This document shows positions 1 through 8,596 of a stretch of 64,000 bases of DNA, one piece after another (positions within the stretch are counted from its first letter, which is position 1; each line of letters starts with the position of its first letter). The notes under the pieces were generated by a model. That model was not told the origin of the DNA, made no database searches, and saw only the letters and a program-made list of their open reading frames with translations. The DNA lies in NCBI GenBank assembly GCA_020632575.1, contig JACKFH010000004.1, positions 62,001 to 126,000 of the forward strand, in the 5' to 3' direction. Both the position numbers and the translations under genes were made by a program. This DNA comes from Candidatus Omnitrophota bacterium (GTDB lineage: Bacteria > Hinthialibacterota > Hinthialibacteria > OLB16).

Positions 1-1533
1 CCGGTCGAAACGGTCGAGTTCGAAACGAAACGCGACATGCAGTGGGACTGGGATGACCTCGAAGATGTCTACCGACACGGCGAAAAGATTGTCGGAACCG
101 CCAATCTCCGCCACCCCAACGGGAGTGTCGTCGAACCCGCCGACACAGCCGGAATCTCCGTCCTACGTCCAAACCTGGAAACATTTGTCCCGGCACTCAA
201 CCTGAATACGATGGATCCCTATTATTCGACTCAATTCATCGTCACCGCCCTCGAACCGAGCGGGATTCATACGCTCACCTCGACCGCCTCCAAAACTGGT
301 TACAAAACTGCCACGAACATTCGCTGGTTCGTGGTTACTGAGAATCCCTTCACGATGAACGCCACCCCCGAAGTCGCAATCGCCGACGGGATTACCCCGG
401 TTCATGTGGAATCCGAAGCCGTACGTGAAGGAACTTCTACCATTACCGACGGGACACTCATCACGATCAACCCACTGGTTGGAAGCGTGGCGACCGAGGA
501 TGCCTCTTCCGCCCTCGGCGGGAAACAAGTGGCCTCAAGCGGGGGGCGCTTCGCCTTCGATTGGCTTCCACCGACAATGACCGCGCTCGATGGTTTCGCC
601 CACGCCTTTCTCGGCGGTGACCGTCCGCAGTCGGGGATCTCGGTCGTGTTCAAGGGTGTCGATTTCAACGGCAACCGTCGCGTCGATGTGGCCGACATCG
701 GTTTCGTTCGATCCAAGGAATCCAACGAATTTGGCTCGGATGCTTTTGACACCCGCGCCGACCTGAACGGCGACGACCTCATCGACGCCACCGACACCCA
801 AGAAGTAATCGACCGGTGGTCCCTCGAGTTCGCCGACGCCGACCCATGTCCAATCTGCACTCCCGCTCCCAAAGATTTTGGCGTGAAGATTCGGCCCGTT
901 CCCGAGCGGGCGCTGATTCCGCCGGGCGGGGAGTTGACCATCGAAATCGTTGCCGAGGGGCTCGATCGGATGGGCGCCTATGAGTTCGGTTCCGTCCTTG
1001 ATGGAGACTCGCTCGAATGGATGGGCGAACCGATACAGAACCCGGCGCTAGAAACAACCATCGGATCTCAACACCTTCTGGGCCCGGTTCCCTATGACAC
1101 GGGGTACCGACTCGGCGCCACCCTTATTGAGGATGGAACCGGAGTAAGCGGAATGACCACTCTCGCCACACTAATCGTTAAGGCCGCCCAGGATGGGGAG
1201 ACCCATTTGATCCTATCCGCTCCGGTTATTGTCCGAGCGGATGGGACCGAACAAGCCATCATGCAAGCGGTGGAAGGGATCTATGAGGTGGGCAATCCAA
1301 CCAACACACCCACCTTAACTCCGTCTCTCACCCCGACACCGACCGAAACGGAAACCAATGCGCCCACCGCGACAAGCACTCCTGGGTCCATTGAAGGCTA
1401 CGATATTTGGCCCCCGCCTGACGGTGACGGAAAGATCGATTCCGGCGACCTCATTGAGTGGCTGCATTTGATCGAAACGAATCAGGCTGAAGAAAAATTA
1501 CTATTTGATTTCGCCCAGTTTTGGAAAGATTGA
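1..1533 (+). CDS. Secreted cohesin-like/dockerin-like protein, 5' end outside the window
   Basis: The frame is open back to base 1, so the first ATG (37) is probably internal and the gene is cut by the window edge. Two EF-hand-like calcium loops lie at about 661-819 (DFNGNRRVDVAD and DLNGDDLIDATD), as in a type I dockerin pair. A beta-rich domain at about 883-1290 has the pattern of a cohesin. It is followed by a Thr/Pro linker and a single C-terminal loop, DGDGKIDSGDLIEWL, at about 1420-1467. The same single loop ends two other proteins in this window (24152-25267 and 25264-26514). The protein is presumably exported, although the signal peptide is not visible. Its role is unknown; structural or scaffold-type adhesion is the simplest inference. 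I am confident that it is a real gene and less sure of the domain names. Confidence 0.8.
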   Translation, partial: PVETVEFETKRDMQWDWDDLEDVYRHGEKIVGTANLRHPNGSVVEPADTAGISVLRPNLETFVPALNLNTMDPYYSTQFIVTALEPSGIHTLTSTASKTGYKTATNIRWFVVTENPFTMNATPEVAIADGITPVHVESEAVREGTSTITDGTLITINPLVGSVATEDASSALGGKQVASSGGRFAFDWLPPTMTALDGFAHAFLGGDRPQSGISVVFKGVDFNGNRRVDVADIGFVRSKESNEFGSDAFDTRADLNGDDLIDATDTQEVIDRWSLEFADADPCPICTPAPKDFGVKIRPVPERALIPPGGELTIEIVAEGLDRMGAYEFGSVLDGDSLEWMGEPIQNPALETTIGSQHLLGPVPYDTGYRLGATLIEDGTGVSGMTTLATLIVKAAQDGETHLILSAPVIVRADGTEQAIMQAVEGIYEVGNPTNTPTLTPSLTPTPTETETNAPTATSTPGSIEGYDIWPPPDGDGKIDSGDLIEWLHLIETNQAEEKLLFDFAQFWKD

Positions 1534-2122
1534 AGCAAACGGTGAGTGTTTCCGGTACGAACGGAATAGCTGCAGTTGTGTCAATGGAGCGAAGTAACCG
1601 GTCCGCTCAGGTTTTCAAGTTCTGTTGTTTTGGTTAGGAGGGTTTGTCCATTGTTCGGTTTTGGACGAGATTACTTCAAGGTTGCGGTGTTTTTTCAATT
1701 TTTCGTGTGGTATGTCTCGCCAGCCTTGGGTGGCGATGCCGAAGGTCTGCTCCGGATCTTCGCTGGCTTTAAAGGTCAACAAGGACTCGATTACAACTCC
1801 AAGGTGAGATCGTGGACGGAATTTCTCGAGGGACCGTTTGAAGTGCCGGTTAAAGGCGGTCTTCCCTCGCGTTAGGACCATGAAGTCCTTCGAAGCCGGC
1901 TTTCGCTCCGTACCTTTTTTTCATCCCAGACTTTCCGGGTCTTGCTTTGGGGATGGATTGGCGCGCAAGTTGCCCAGGCAAAGACCAAGGTCGCGAGGAT
2001 GGGACAATGGAATCGTTGATTCTGGCAAAGACTACCAACCTGCGGGACAACGTGTGACCGGCGACCCATCCAAACACCCGAACTAAATCCCTTGGATCCA
2101 TGAACCCAAGGCGGTCAATCCA
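1534..2122. other. Intergenic stretch without a supported gene
   Basis: This 589-base gap lies between two converging genes. Small ORFs on both strands (for example 1615-1881 minus, 88 codons, and 1576-1875 plus) overlap one another, lack a clear ribosome-binding site and show no recognisable domain. I saw no strong terminator or repeat. It may hold remnants of a decayed gene. Confidence 0.5.
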
Positions 2123-3697
2123 TCATCTCCCCTCATTGCAACGCTCCGACCACTCTTGATAGAGAGTCTCCAATTCTTTCGCCACCTCCGGTTTCTGTTT
2201 GGCAAGGTCGATCATTTCCGCGCGGTCGGCTTTCAGGTCGTAGAGTTCCCAGGGTTCGCCGGTTTGGCCCACGAGTTTCCAATCCCCTTTCCTCACCGCG
2301 CGATGCCCGACTATTTCCCAGAAAAGGGCGGAATGTCCGTCGCGTTCTTTTCCATCAAAGATTGGAACCAGGCTTTTCCCCTCCAAAGGGAGAATTTCGC
2401 GATCGCGATAGTGCCGAGGGTATTCTCCTCCGGCGATTTCCAAACAGGTCGGCATCATGTCGATGACATGGCCGACTTGGTGTGTGATCCCTCCAGTCTC
2501 TTCAATCTTTCCGGGCCATTTAACAATCAGCGGTGTGAGGATCCCGCCCTCGAAACTGCTCTGTTTGTACCCGCGCACCGGGGTGTTGCTCACATGAGCC
2601 CACTCGGGACCGTACCCGCCAAAGGTGTCCGCGGGTCCCGGCATGACTCCGGGCACAACCGGCTTGGTTCGGGTGCCATCGGTGCGCCAAGTGGTTTCTT
2701 CATTGTCGAGATAAAAACTGCCATCGGGCTTGGCTTTCGGGTATCTCTCGGTCGCGCCGTTGTCGGAAAGGAACATGACGACGGTGTTCTCTTCGGCCCC
2801 GATTTCTTCGAGTGTTCCGAGAATGCGGCCGATGTTTTGATCGAGACAATCGACCTGCGCGGCGTAGACGGCCATCCGCTCCGCCTCCCAATCCTTGTGC
2901 TCGGCCTCTTCCCAGGGTGGGACAACGGGATCGCGCGGTGCGGGCGGCGAGGCGCCAATCAGGTCCATCGATTGTTGGCGTTGGTATCTCTGGTCATGGC
3001 AACGGTCCCACCCCAACTCGCGATACTTCTTCCGATACTTGGCGATGTCCTTTTCCTTGGCGTGAAGCGGCCAATGCGGCGCGACATAGGCGACATAGAG
3101 AAAGAAGGGTTGATCGATAGTGGATGCCTCTTTCAAGAACTCCACGGCATAGTCGGTGTAAGCGTCCGTTTTGAAATAACCTTCCTCGGGGAGCGTGTAG
3201 ACCTCCTTGTCGAGGAAGTGATCGTCGGTGCGATTCATTTTAAAGTAATTGGTGGGACCTTTATTGGCGAGCGAACCGAAGGAACGATCGAACCCCTTGA
3301 AGTTGGGCGACTGAATATCGGTCCACTTGCCAACCATCATCGTCCGATATCCCGCTTCTTTCAGAGCCTCGCCGATGTTCAGGCATTTGTCGTTGCGGAT
3401 ACCGTTCCATTCACGGACACCGACCTGGTGATGGTAGAGTCCGGTCATCAGCGAGGCACGGGTTGGGCCGCACACCGCGCAGTTGTAGAACTGGGAAAAC
3501 CGCAAACCTTCGGAGGCCAGGCTGTCGATGTTGGGGGTCTCGATCTCGCCGCCATAACAACCGGCGTCCGAATACCCCATATCATCGGCCATGATCAGCA
3601 CGATGTTGGGTCGATCTTTGCCGGTGGTATCTTGCGCCGAGCAAATCGAAACCATTGATATCAGTGCTATCGATAGGACAGAGAAAAGAATCTTCAA
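2123..3697 (-). CDS. Secreted arylsulfatase-family sulfatase
   Basis: This is a 524-residue exported sulfatase of the formylglycine type, which hydrolyses sulfate esters such as sulfated polysaccharides. The N-terminal signal peptide MKILFSVLSIALISMVSICSA is followed by the metal-binding motif PNIVLIMADDMGYSD. The modification site CGPTR has its Cys at residue 76 and matches the C-X-P-S/T/A-R sulfatase signature, so an anaerobic or aerobic maturase elsewhere in the genome is expected. The downstream motif FLSDNGA fits the family's second metal site. I chose the TTG at 3697 because GGAGG sits seven bases upstream and the signal peptide begins there; an in-frame ATG at 3763 would add 22 residues with no better ribosome site. 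It is divergent from the metallophosphoesterase gene. The natural substrate cannot be told from sequence. Confidence 0.92.
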   Translation of the reverse strand: MKILFSVLSIALISMVSICSAQDTTGKDRPNIVLIMADDMGYSDAGCYGGEIETPNIDSLASEGLRFSQFYNCAVCGPTRASLMTGLYHHQVGVREWNGIRNDKCLNIGEALKEAGYRTMMVGKWTDIQSPNFKGFDRSFGSLANKGPTNYFKMNRTDDHFLDKEVYTLPEEGYFKTDAYTDYAVEFLKEASTIDQPFFLYVAYVAPHWPLHAKEKDIAKYRKKYRELGWDRCHDQRYQRQQSMDLIGASPPAPRDPVVPPWEEAEHKDWEAERMAVYAAQVDCLDQNIGRILGTLEEIGAEENTVVMFLSDNGATERYPKAKPDGSFYLDNEETTWRTDGTRTKPVVPGVMPGPADTFGGYGPEWAHVSNTPVRGYKQSSFEGGILTPLIVKWPGKIEETGGITHQVGHVIDMMPTCLEIAGGEYPRHYRDREILPLEGKSLVPIFDGKERDGHSALFWEIVGHRAVRKGDWKLVGQTGEPWELYDLKADRAEMIDLAKQKPEVAKELETLYQEWSERCNEGR

Positions 3698-3790
3698 TGG
3701 AAAACCTCCGTTTGATCGATCGTAATGAGTCTGATACTCTCCACCCACAAGGACAATACGCATCCTGACTGGATCGGGGAGAGGATTCTA

Positions 3791-3914
3791 GTGGACCTTC
3801 AAGTCTTGTTTTATCGCCGTGGGAGGGGCATCCCTGCCCCGATTCGCGGGGCAGGCCTTCGCGGCAAGATGCCGCTCCCACAGCGGGGGCACGAAATAAA
3901 GATTGAAGGTCCAC
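3791..3914. repeat. Short terminal-inverted-repeat element, copy 1
   Basis: This 124-base element begins GTGGACCTTCAA and ends with the exact inverse, TTGAAGGTCCAC. Inside are nested inverted repeats, including GTGGGAGGGGCATC against GATGCCGCTCCCAC with one mismatch, so the whole unit can fold. A related copy in the same orientation lies at 5143-5265. No coding capacity is seen. It looks like a MITE or a palindromic dispersed repeat. It lies just upstream of the metallophosphoesterase start. Confidence 0.8.
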
Positions 3915-3937
3915 CCGGATCCTTGGAAAGAAAAGAA

Positions 3938-5143
3938 ATGGCGCGCGAACGGATAGAAAGAGAGTCTGACATCCACTCGGACATCAGCCGCCGAGACTTC
4001 ACCAGAACCATGGCGCTCGGGGCCATGTCGGGCGCGCTTGCAAAGTCTACCTCGTCGTTTGGACAAGGGGACTCGCCCCGTCAATTTCGATTGTGGGCGA
4101 CCGCCGACGCTCATGTCGGTACCGACATGCGTCATCACCAGCGCGAAAGTCTGGCTGATGCGATACGCCAAAGCGAACAGGGGATCGGCAGTCCTCCCTT
4201 CGAGTGGGATATCGCCCTTCATCTCGGAGACGCCTCGGGAAACCAGGGGGCGCCCAAGGACGATGAGGGGGAATTGATGGTTCGGCAATTTGGGGCGGCC
4301 CGCGACCATGTCCGCGAGCAGTTTTATTGTCTCGCGGGGAATCATGACGCGACATTCGCCCATGAGGAGACTCAGTGGTGGTTCCGCAAATGGATCGATC
4401 CGATGGGTGAGAACACCAAATACTCCGGGGTCGACTCGAAGAACCGTCCTTACCCGGTGGAGGGGACTTGGGAGCGCTACACCTTCCGAGTGGAAAACCT
4501 GCTTTTCGCGATGATGAGCGACCGCAACGATGTGGGTCCGCCAGTCGGTCGCGGCGAACGCGGGGGCTATCCCGCCGGCGCGGTGACCGGCGAGACTTTT
4601 GCGTGGTGGAAGGATCTGGTGAAAAACAATCCGGATTCCATCATTGTCTCGGCCCACCATCACATGCTCAAAGAGACGACGGTCGCCTCCGGGGAATGGG
4701 AGGGTTTCACCAAGAACGAGAAAGGGGAATGGCAATCGGATTACCACGGTTACTATCCGGCGGGCGGTCCCAAGGGGGCCTCCTATCTCTATTGGCTCGA
4801 CGACAAGCCGGATGCCCAGGCATTCGAGGGTTATCTCAACGAACACAACGGCGCCATCGACTTTTGGCTGGGCGGTCACACCCACACGAACCCCGACGAC
4901 CGCAAGGGCGGGAGGGGGCATATCGAGAACAAGTGGGGAGTGAATTTTGTGAATGTCTCCGCGCTCACGAAGTGTCATGGCCACAAGCATTCGACTCCCA
5001 TGAGCCGACTTTTCACTTTCACCGAGGGGAGCGATCGGGTTCAGGTGCAATGCTACCTGCACACTTCGCAATACCGTCCACAAGGCTGGTACGAACCGGC
5101 CGAGCGGACGCTTCAACTGAGCAAACCTTTTGGGATGGCCTAG
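3938..5143 (+). CDS. Tat-exported metallophosphoesterase
   Basis: This 401-residue protein carries a twin-arginine signal, SRRDFTRTMALG at about residues 17-28, so it is exported folded, probably with metals loaded. Calcineurin-type phosphoesterase motifs follow in order: D57-A-H59, GD98, GNHD (N135, H136), SAHHH, and GHTHT near the C-terminus. It should therefore cleave phosphate mono- or diesters in the periplasm or at the surface. I chose the ATG at 3938 because a purine-rich site precedes it and the Tat motif then falls near the N-terminus. The frame is open back to 3725, but that part runs through the inverted-repeat element. The TAG stop (5141-5143) abuts the second repeat copy, which supplies its G. 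The gene is thus bracketed by two like-oriented repeats. Confidence 0.9.
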   Translation: MARERIERESDIHSDISRRDFTRTMALGAMSGALAKSTSSFGQGDSPRQFRLWATADAHVGTDMRHHQRESLADAIRQSEQGIGSPPFEWDIALHLGDASGNQGAPKDDEGELMVRQFGAARDHVREQFYCLAGNHDATFAHEETQWWFRKWIDPMGENTKYSGVDSKNRPYPVEGTWERYTFRVENLLFAMMSDRNDVGPPVGRGERGGYPAGAVTGETFAWWKDLVKNNPDSIIVSAHHHMLKETTVASGEWEGFTKNEKGEWQSDYHGYYPAGGPKGASYLYWLDDKPDAQAFEGYLNEHNGAIDFWLGGHTHTNPDDRKGGRGHIENKWGVNFVNVSALTKCHGHKHSTPMSRLFTFTEGSDRVQVQCYLHTSQYRPQGWYEPAERTLQLSKPFGMA

Positions 5144-5265
5144 TGGACCTTCAAGTCTTAATTTGTACCGTGGGAGGGGCATCCCTGCCCCGAATTGCGA
5201 GGCTGGCTTTCGCGGCAAGATGCCGCTCCCACGGCCTGGTCAGAAAATATAGATTGAAAGTCCAC
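5143..5265. repeat. Short terminal-inverted-repeat element, copy 2
   Basis: This copy runs from GTGGACCTTCAA to TTGAAAGTCCAC and shares most of its length with the copy at 3791-3914, including GTGGGAGGGGCATCCCTGCC. Here TA lies just outside both ends (TAGTGGAC and GTCCACTA), which could be a TA target duplication or part of the repeat tip. It separates the metallophosphoesterase gene from the ceramidase-like gene. Confidence 0.8.
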
Positions 5266-5275
5266 TAAAGATGAA

Positions 5276-6703
5276 ATGACACGACTCACAGACCACATAC
5301 AAATGCCCATGGCGAAGATGATTTGGATCTTTGCCCTTCTCATTCTTTTGACGACATTCCCGTTGTTCGCGGCGGACGATTCCTCACCGGACCTCCGTGC
5401 CGGCGCCGCCACCACCATCATCACCCCACCCCTGGGGAGTTGGCAGCAGGGGGCGGGTGTCACGGTGAGGGGGGAGGAGATTCGCGACGATCTCGAAGCC
5501 AACGCGCTCTATTTGACCGATGGCGAGACGCCCCTCTTGTTCCTGAGTTGCGATCTGGTTGGGCTGGAAATCTCCGCGGTCCAACCGATCCGCGAGGCGA
5601 TCTCCGAGGAGACAGGAGTCCCGCCCCGGCAGGTTTTGATCGCTTGCACGCACACCCACTCCGGTCCCTCGCTGGTGAAGACCAACTACTACATGCCGAT
5701 TGACGAGGAGTATATCGCGACGCTGGGTCCCAAGTTGGTGAAAGTCTCCAAAGCGGCGATTGACTCGGCCACCCCGGCGAAGATCGGTTGGGGGATGGGT
5801 GAGACTCGGATCGGTTACAACCGGAGGGTCTGTTGGGCGGATGGAACCCACACCATGCACGGCGATGTCGGCAGTCCCGATTTCGCCGGACTCGAGGGAC
5901 CGGACGATCCGACCCACTTGGCCATCTTCGCGGTCGACCTGAACGGCGAACCGATCGCGGTCGTGCATCACAACACCTCCCACCCGACGACCTTCTATGG
6001 GGCCGGCCTCTTTTCCTCCGATTACCCGGGGGTCGCGCGCGCGATTCTTCGCGACGAGTTGGGCGACATCCCGGTCCTGTATTTCAATGGCGCTCAAGGC
6101 GACATCGCGATGAACAACCTTCTCGACCCAAAGCATGAGGAGCGAGTCGAACGCATGCAGCGGATCGGCGGGATGTTGGCGGAAGAGACCCTCCGGCTTT
6201 ATCGTGACGCGGAGTTCCATTCGAAGGTCACGCTCGGTCACGACCATGAGGACCTCCCCATCGAAACTCGCCAGCCCGACGCGAAGGAACTGGAGAAGGC
6301 GAAGGCGACGATGGAGCGTGTCGAGAACGGGGAGAAGATCGCTGGCATGAATCTCATCCTGGCCTACGGCGCGGTGGAACTCGAAAAACGCTACGGCGAC
6401 CGCCCCATCGACCCGCTGCCCGTGCATGTTTTCCGCATCGGCGATATCGCCCTGGTCACCCAACCCTGCGAACTTTATTGCCAATTCGGAATCGACATCA
6501 AACGCCGCAGCCCCACCCCGTTCACCGCGGTCATCGGTCTAGCCGACGGCTACCAAGGCTACTGCCCCACCATCGCCGGAGTCCTCGGCGGCGGCTACTC
6601 CGGCCAACCCATCAGCTGGACCCGCCTCGAACCCTACGCGGGGTATCGAATCGTGGAGAGCGCGGGAAGGATGATGAACGGGCTGTGGCGGGGGGAGGAG
6701 TGA
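5276..6703 (+). CDS. Neutral/alkaline ceramidase N-terminal-like secreted hydrolase
   Basis: This 475-residue exported protein has a hydrophobic signal segment (WIFALLILLTTFPLFAA). The mature part matches the zinc-amidase N-terminal module of neutral/alkaline ceramidases. ACTHTHSGPSL supplies the histidines typical of the zinc site, HHNTSHPTTFYG continues the active-site region, and YFNGAQGDIAMN is another conserved block. Full ceramidases are longer and carry an additional C-terminal domain that is absent here, so the substrate may be another amide or ester and not ceramide. Such short members are common next to sulfatases and phosphoesterases in environmental bacteria. The start is uncertain: ATG 5276 lies just after the repeat element, and ATGs at 5303, 5309 and 5318 would give shorter signal peptides. 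Confidence 0.85.
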   Translation: MTRLTDHIQMPMAKMIWIFALLILLTTFPLFAADDSSPDLRAGAATTIITPPLGSWQQGAGVTVRGEEIRDDLEANALYLTDGETPLLFLSCDLVGLEISAVQPIREAISEETGVPPRQVLIACTHTHSGPSLVKTNYYMPIDEEYIATLGPKLVKVSKAAIDSATPAKIGWGMGETRIGYNRRVCWADGTHTMHGDVGSPDFAGLEGPDDPTHLAIFAVDLNGEPIAVVHHNTSHPTTFYGAGLFSSDYPGVARAILRDELGDIPVLYFNGAQGDIAMNNLLDPKHEERVERMQRIGGMLAEETLRLYRDAEFHSKVTLGHDHEDLPIETRQPDAKELEKAKATMERVENGEKIAGMNLILAYGAVELEKRYGDRPIDPLPVHVFRIGDIALVTQPCELYCQFGIDIKRRSPTPFTAVIGLADGYQGYCPTIAGVLGGGYSGQPISWTRLEPYAGYRIVESAGRMMNGLWRGEE

Positions 6704-6796
6704 GGGGGGGACGGCGCGCTGTGTCGAGGTGGGGAGGGAGGCTCAAGGCGGATTGTGAATAGTGCCATAAGTCGCCGGTGCTCAATCAATAGACCA

Positions 6797-7531
6797 CTAG
6801 TCGTTTGACGGTTCGATCCCGATAGAGAAATACCTTTCTCCCTTCACGACCTTGTAGTATTCGACATCACTTCCAAGAATGTCTTTGACTCGTTTACGAT
6901 GTACATCCTTGGTTTTTAATCCAAAAACGACTCTCGCAAGCCGACCTGGATACTCGATCAATTTATCGCTTTCATAAGTTACCATACGCCACTCGTGTTC
7001 GTGCTTCCATTCCTTTGATTTTGTCGTAATGATTTTGGTCACCGTCTCAGACTGTGTAAGGTCCATTGGCAGAACCGCTGGAAGTTCATTCGTATCATGA
7101 TATTGAACAGGAACACATTTCTCCGATTTCCCAAGGAAATTGCTTTCGTTTCGTTCAAAGCCTAGACAGACACCTGAATGAGAGTCCGAATAATAGGACC
7201 ACATAATAATGCTATCGCAGATCTCCACGAACGATATTACACCATATTTCTTCATTTCATCTTTGGCTTCCTGCAATTCCGCGGGAATGATCGGGTGGCC
7301 ATTAATGGAGGAGGAGAGCAGATTGAAATCAAACTCAAATGGATCATTTAAAGACTTTGCTGATGGACACCAGATTCTTCCTTCTTCAAGAGGGTCCCAA
7401 AAAAAATCATTGATTGGACGGTGCTTATAAAGCATGGAGACACCAAGGCTTCCACATTTAGGACACTTAATGTCCCTTTTTGAAAAGGACTCTTCACAGA
7501 GTTTCGATTTGCAGGTCATTACGGGTTCCAT
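6797..7531 (-). CDS. DUF2971 family protein with N-terminal zinc ribbon
   Basis: This 244-residue cytoplasmic protein opens with a Cys-rich ribbon (CKSKLC, then CPKCG) followed by the DUF2971 pattern: LYKHRPIN, NDPFEFDFN, IIMWSYYSDSHSGVCLGF and EWKHEHEWRMV. The biochemical function of DUF2971 is unknown; members are often found in variable or defence-rich regions of bacterial genomes. The gene is visibly more AT-rich than its neighbours and stands alone on the minus strand, which suggests recent transfer. AAGGAGG precedes the ATG by about ten bases and sits in a short GCCC/GGGC hairpin. No partner gene typical of a known defence system is seen. Confidence 0.8.
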   Translation of the reverse strand: MEPVMTCKSKLCEESFSKRDIKCPKCGSLGVSMLYKHRPINDFFWDPLEEGRIWCPSAKSLNDPFEFDFNLLSSSINGHPIIPAELQEAKDEMKKYGVISFVEICDSIIMWSYYSDSHSGVCLGFERNESNFLGKSEKCVPVQYHDTNELPAVLPMDLTQSETVTKIITTKSKEWKHEHEWRMVTYESDKLIEYPGRLARVVFGLKTKDVHRKRVKDILGSDVEYYKVVKGERYFSIGIEPSND

Positions 7532-8007
7532 TAATTTTCGGCCCTCCTTCGGGCTCAGCCTAAATCATCCTCTCCACCCTTTCCTGAAACACGTCACCAC
7601 TCACACCTCCTCGAAGCTCTAGATGCGGTGGGCGAGGTAGCTGGTTGGTTGTAGGATTCGTATTCGGCTTGGCCTTGGGCACAAGACCACGTTTCGGCAG
7701 ATTCGACCAGGAGGCGGCCAAATATAGCGCGGCAATGCGGCGGATGAAGACCTCCGCCGTCCCGATCGCGACACCAGCCTCCTCGGGGGTGATGGGTCGA
7801 ATTAGGGGCATAGGGGAATTGTTGGGGGTTCGGTGGGGGAGTACAACTCCTGTCGAACAAGGCAACGGAATCACAATTCCGGAACCAGCACCGACATCTG
7901 ATTGATTCCGAGGCTAAGCCCACATATCTCACTGAAATCAAACGAGGAACAAAACAGTCCCAACAGGTGAGTTGCCGGGCCACGGAGGACTGGTAAGATG
8001 ATCTCCG
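7532..8007. other. Intergenic stretch without a supported gene
   Basis: Overlapping small ORFs occur on both strands (7645-7905 plus; 7560-7874 and 7594-7983 minus), but none has a convincing ribosome site or domain. The stretch lies between the AT-rich DUF2971 gene and the RNase P RNA fragment and looks like part of a rearranged, decaying region. Confidence 0.4.
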
Positions 8008-8165
8008 CTGGGTCCGAGGGGGCCATCGCTGCCCGGGGGGCGTTTAAGTCCGCCGGGGGGAGGAAAGTCCGGACCGCGACAGGCCGGGGCGCTGGGTAAC
8101 TCCCAGGGGCGTGGGGCGTAGGTCCCTCGCTACGGAAAGCGCAGCGGAAAAAACACCGCCGAGTC
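8008..8165 (+). pseudogene. rnpB: 5' half of RNase P RNA (rnpB-like fragment)
   Basis: The stretch contains the RNase P RNA hallmark GAGGAAAGTCCGGAC (8079-8093), then GCGCTGGGTAACTCCCAGG, then TACGGAAAGCGC and the block GCGGAAAAAACACCGCCG (8143-8160). They fall in the order and spacing of a type A bacterial RNase P RNA 5' half. The expected distal blocks (GGTAAGGGTGAAA, the GGTAAGAGC region and the 3' P4 strand near ACAGAACCCGG) were not found anywhere in the next 450 bases. The copy therefore seems truncated after CCGCCG and should not be active. A complete rnpB would be expected elsewhere in the genome. Borders are approximate. Confidence 0.75.
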
Positions 8166-8179
8166 GATCAATCAGGCTG

Positions 8180-8392
8180 ATGAGCGAGAAACCGAGTTCC
8201 TTTATTGAGGGTGGCAGGGGCAACTATCTCAAGGGTCTGCGCGAGAGAGAGGCCGAGGATATCGCTCCGTATGAGGAGCGTCTCAAAACATCGCGCGACC
8301 GGGTCCGGAAGAGGTGGATCAAGAAGCGGATTCGGGTCATCAAAAGGAAGTATCAGCGGTTGGCGCGGGAGTCGGGCGATTTTCGATTTTGA
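8180..8392 (+). CDS. Small basic hypothetical protein
   Basis: This 70-residue ORF begins MSEKPSSFIEGG and is rich in Arg, Lys and Glu, with a helical, charged C-terminal half (KRWIKKRIRVIKRKYQRLARE). I recognise no family. The open frame extends upstream into the RNase P RNA fragment, but that part reads through RNA-like sequence, so the ATG at 8180 is the earliest sensible start. The ribosome site is weak. It could be a genuine small nucleic-acid-binding protein that replaced the missing 3' half of the RNA gene, or a chance ORF. Confidence 0.35.
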   Translation: MSEKPSSFIEGGRGNYLKGLREREAEDIAPYEERLKTSRDRVRKRWIKKRIRVIKRKYQRLARESGDFRF

Positions 8393-8596
8393 GGGAGCTC
8401 GTCGTTTGCCGTGGGATGAATCCTCGGCCAAATCGGACGGGCGCCCAGCTTCTTGTGTGTGGAAGCGAGATTTCTGGCGTCGTGTCTCAACGCTTCCGGT
8501 TTCGGATGGCGCCCTTGATTGGGCCGTTCAAGCAGACTCCTTGCGGGCGCCCACCCTTCGAGGGATCGGGGAATAAGTCCATGCAAAATGTTCGGT

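Noticed and set aside
1576..1881. Overlapping ORFs of 99 (plus) and 88 (minus) codons
   Set aside because: Neither has a ribosome site or a recognisable family, and each may be a shadow of the other; left as uncalled intergenic DNA.
2156..3658. Long ORF (500 codons) on the plus strand opposite the sulfatase gene
   Set aside because: It is the antisense shadow of a clear sulfatase with signal peptide and active-site motif; the shadow has no domain or ribosome site.
3788..5218. 476-codon minus-strand ORF across the metallophosphoesterase gene and both repeats
   Set aside because: Shadow frame of a gene with complete phosphoesterase motifs; it only reads through because of GC-rich codon bias.
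8111..8179. N-terminal extension of the small basic ORF
   Set aside because: It overlaps conserved RNase P RNA sequence, so the reading frame there is more likely incidental.
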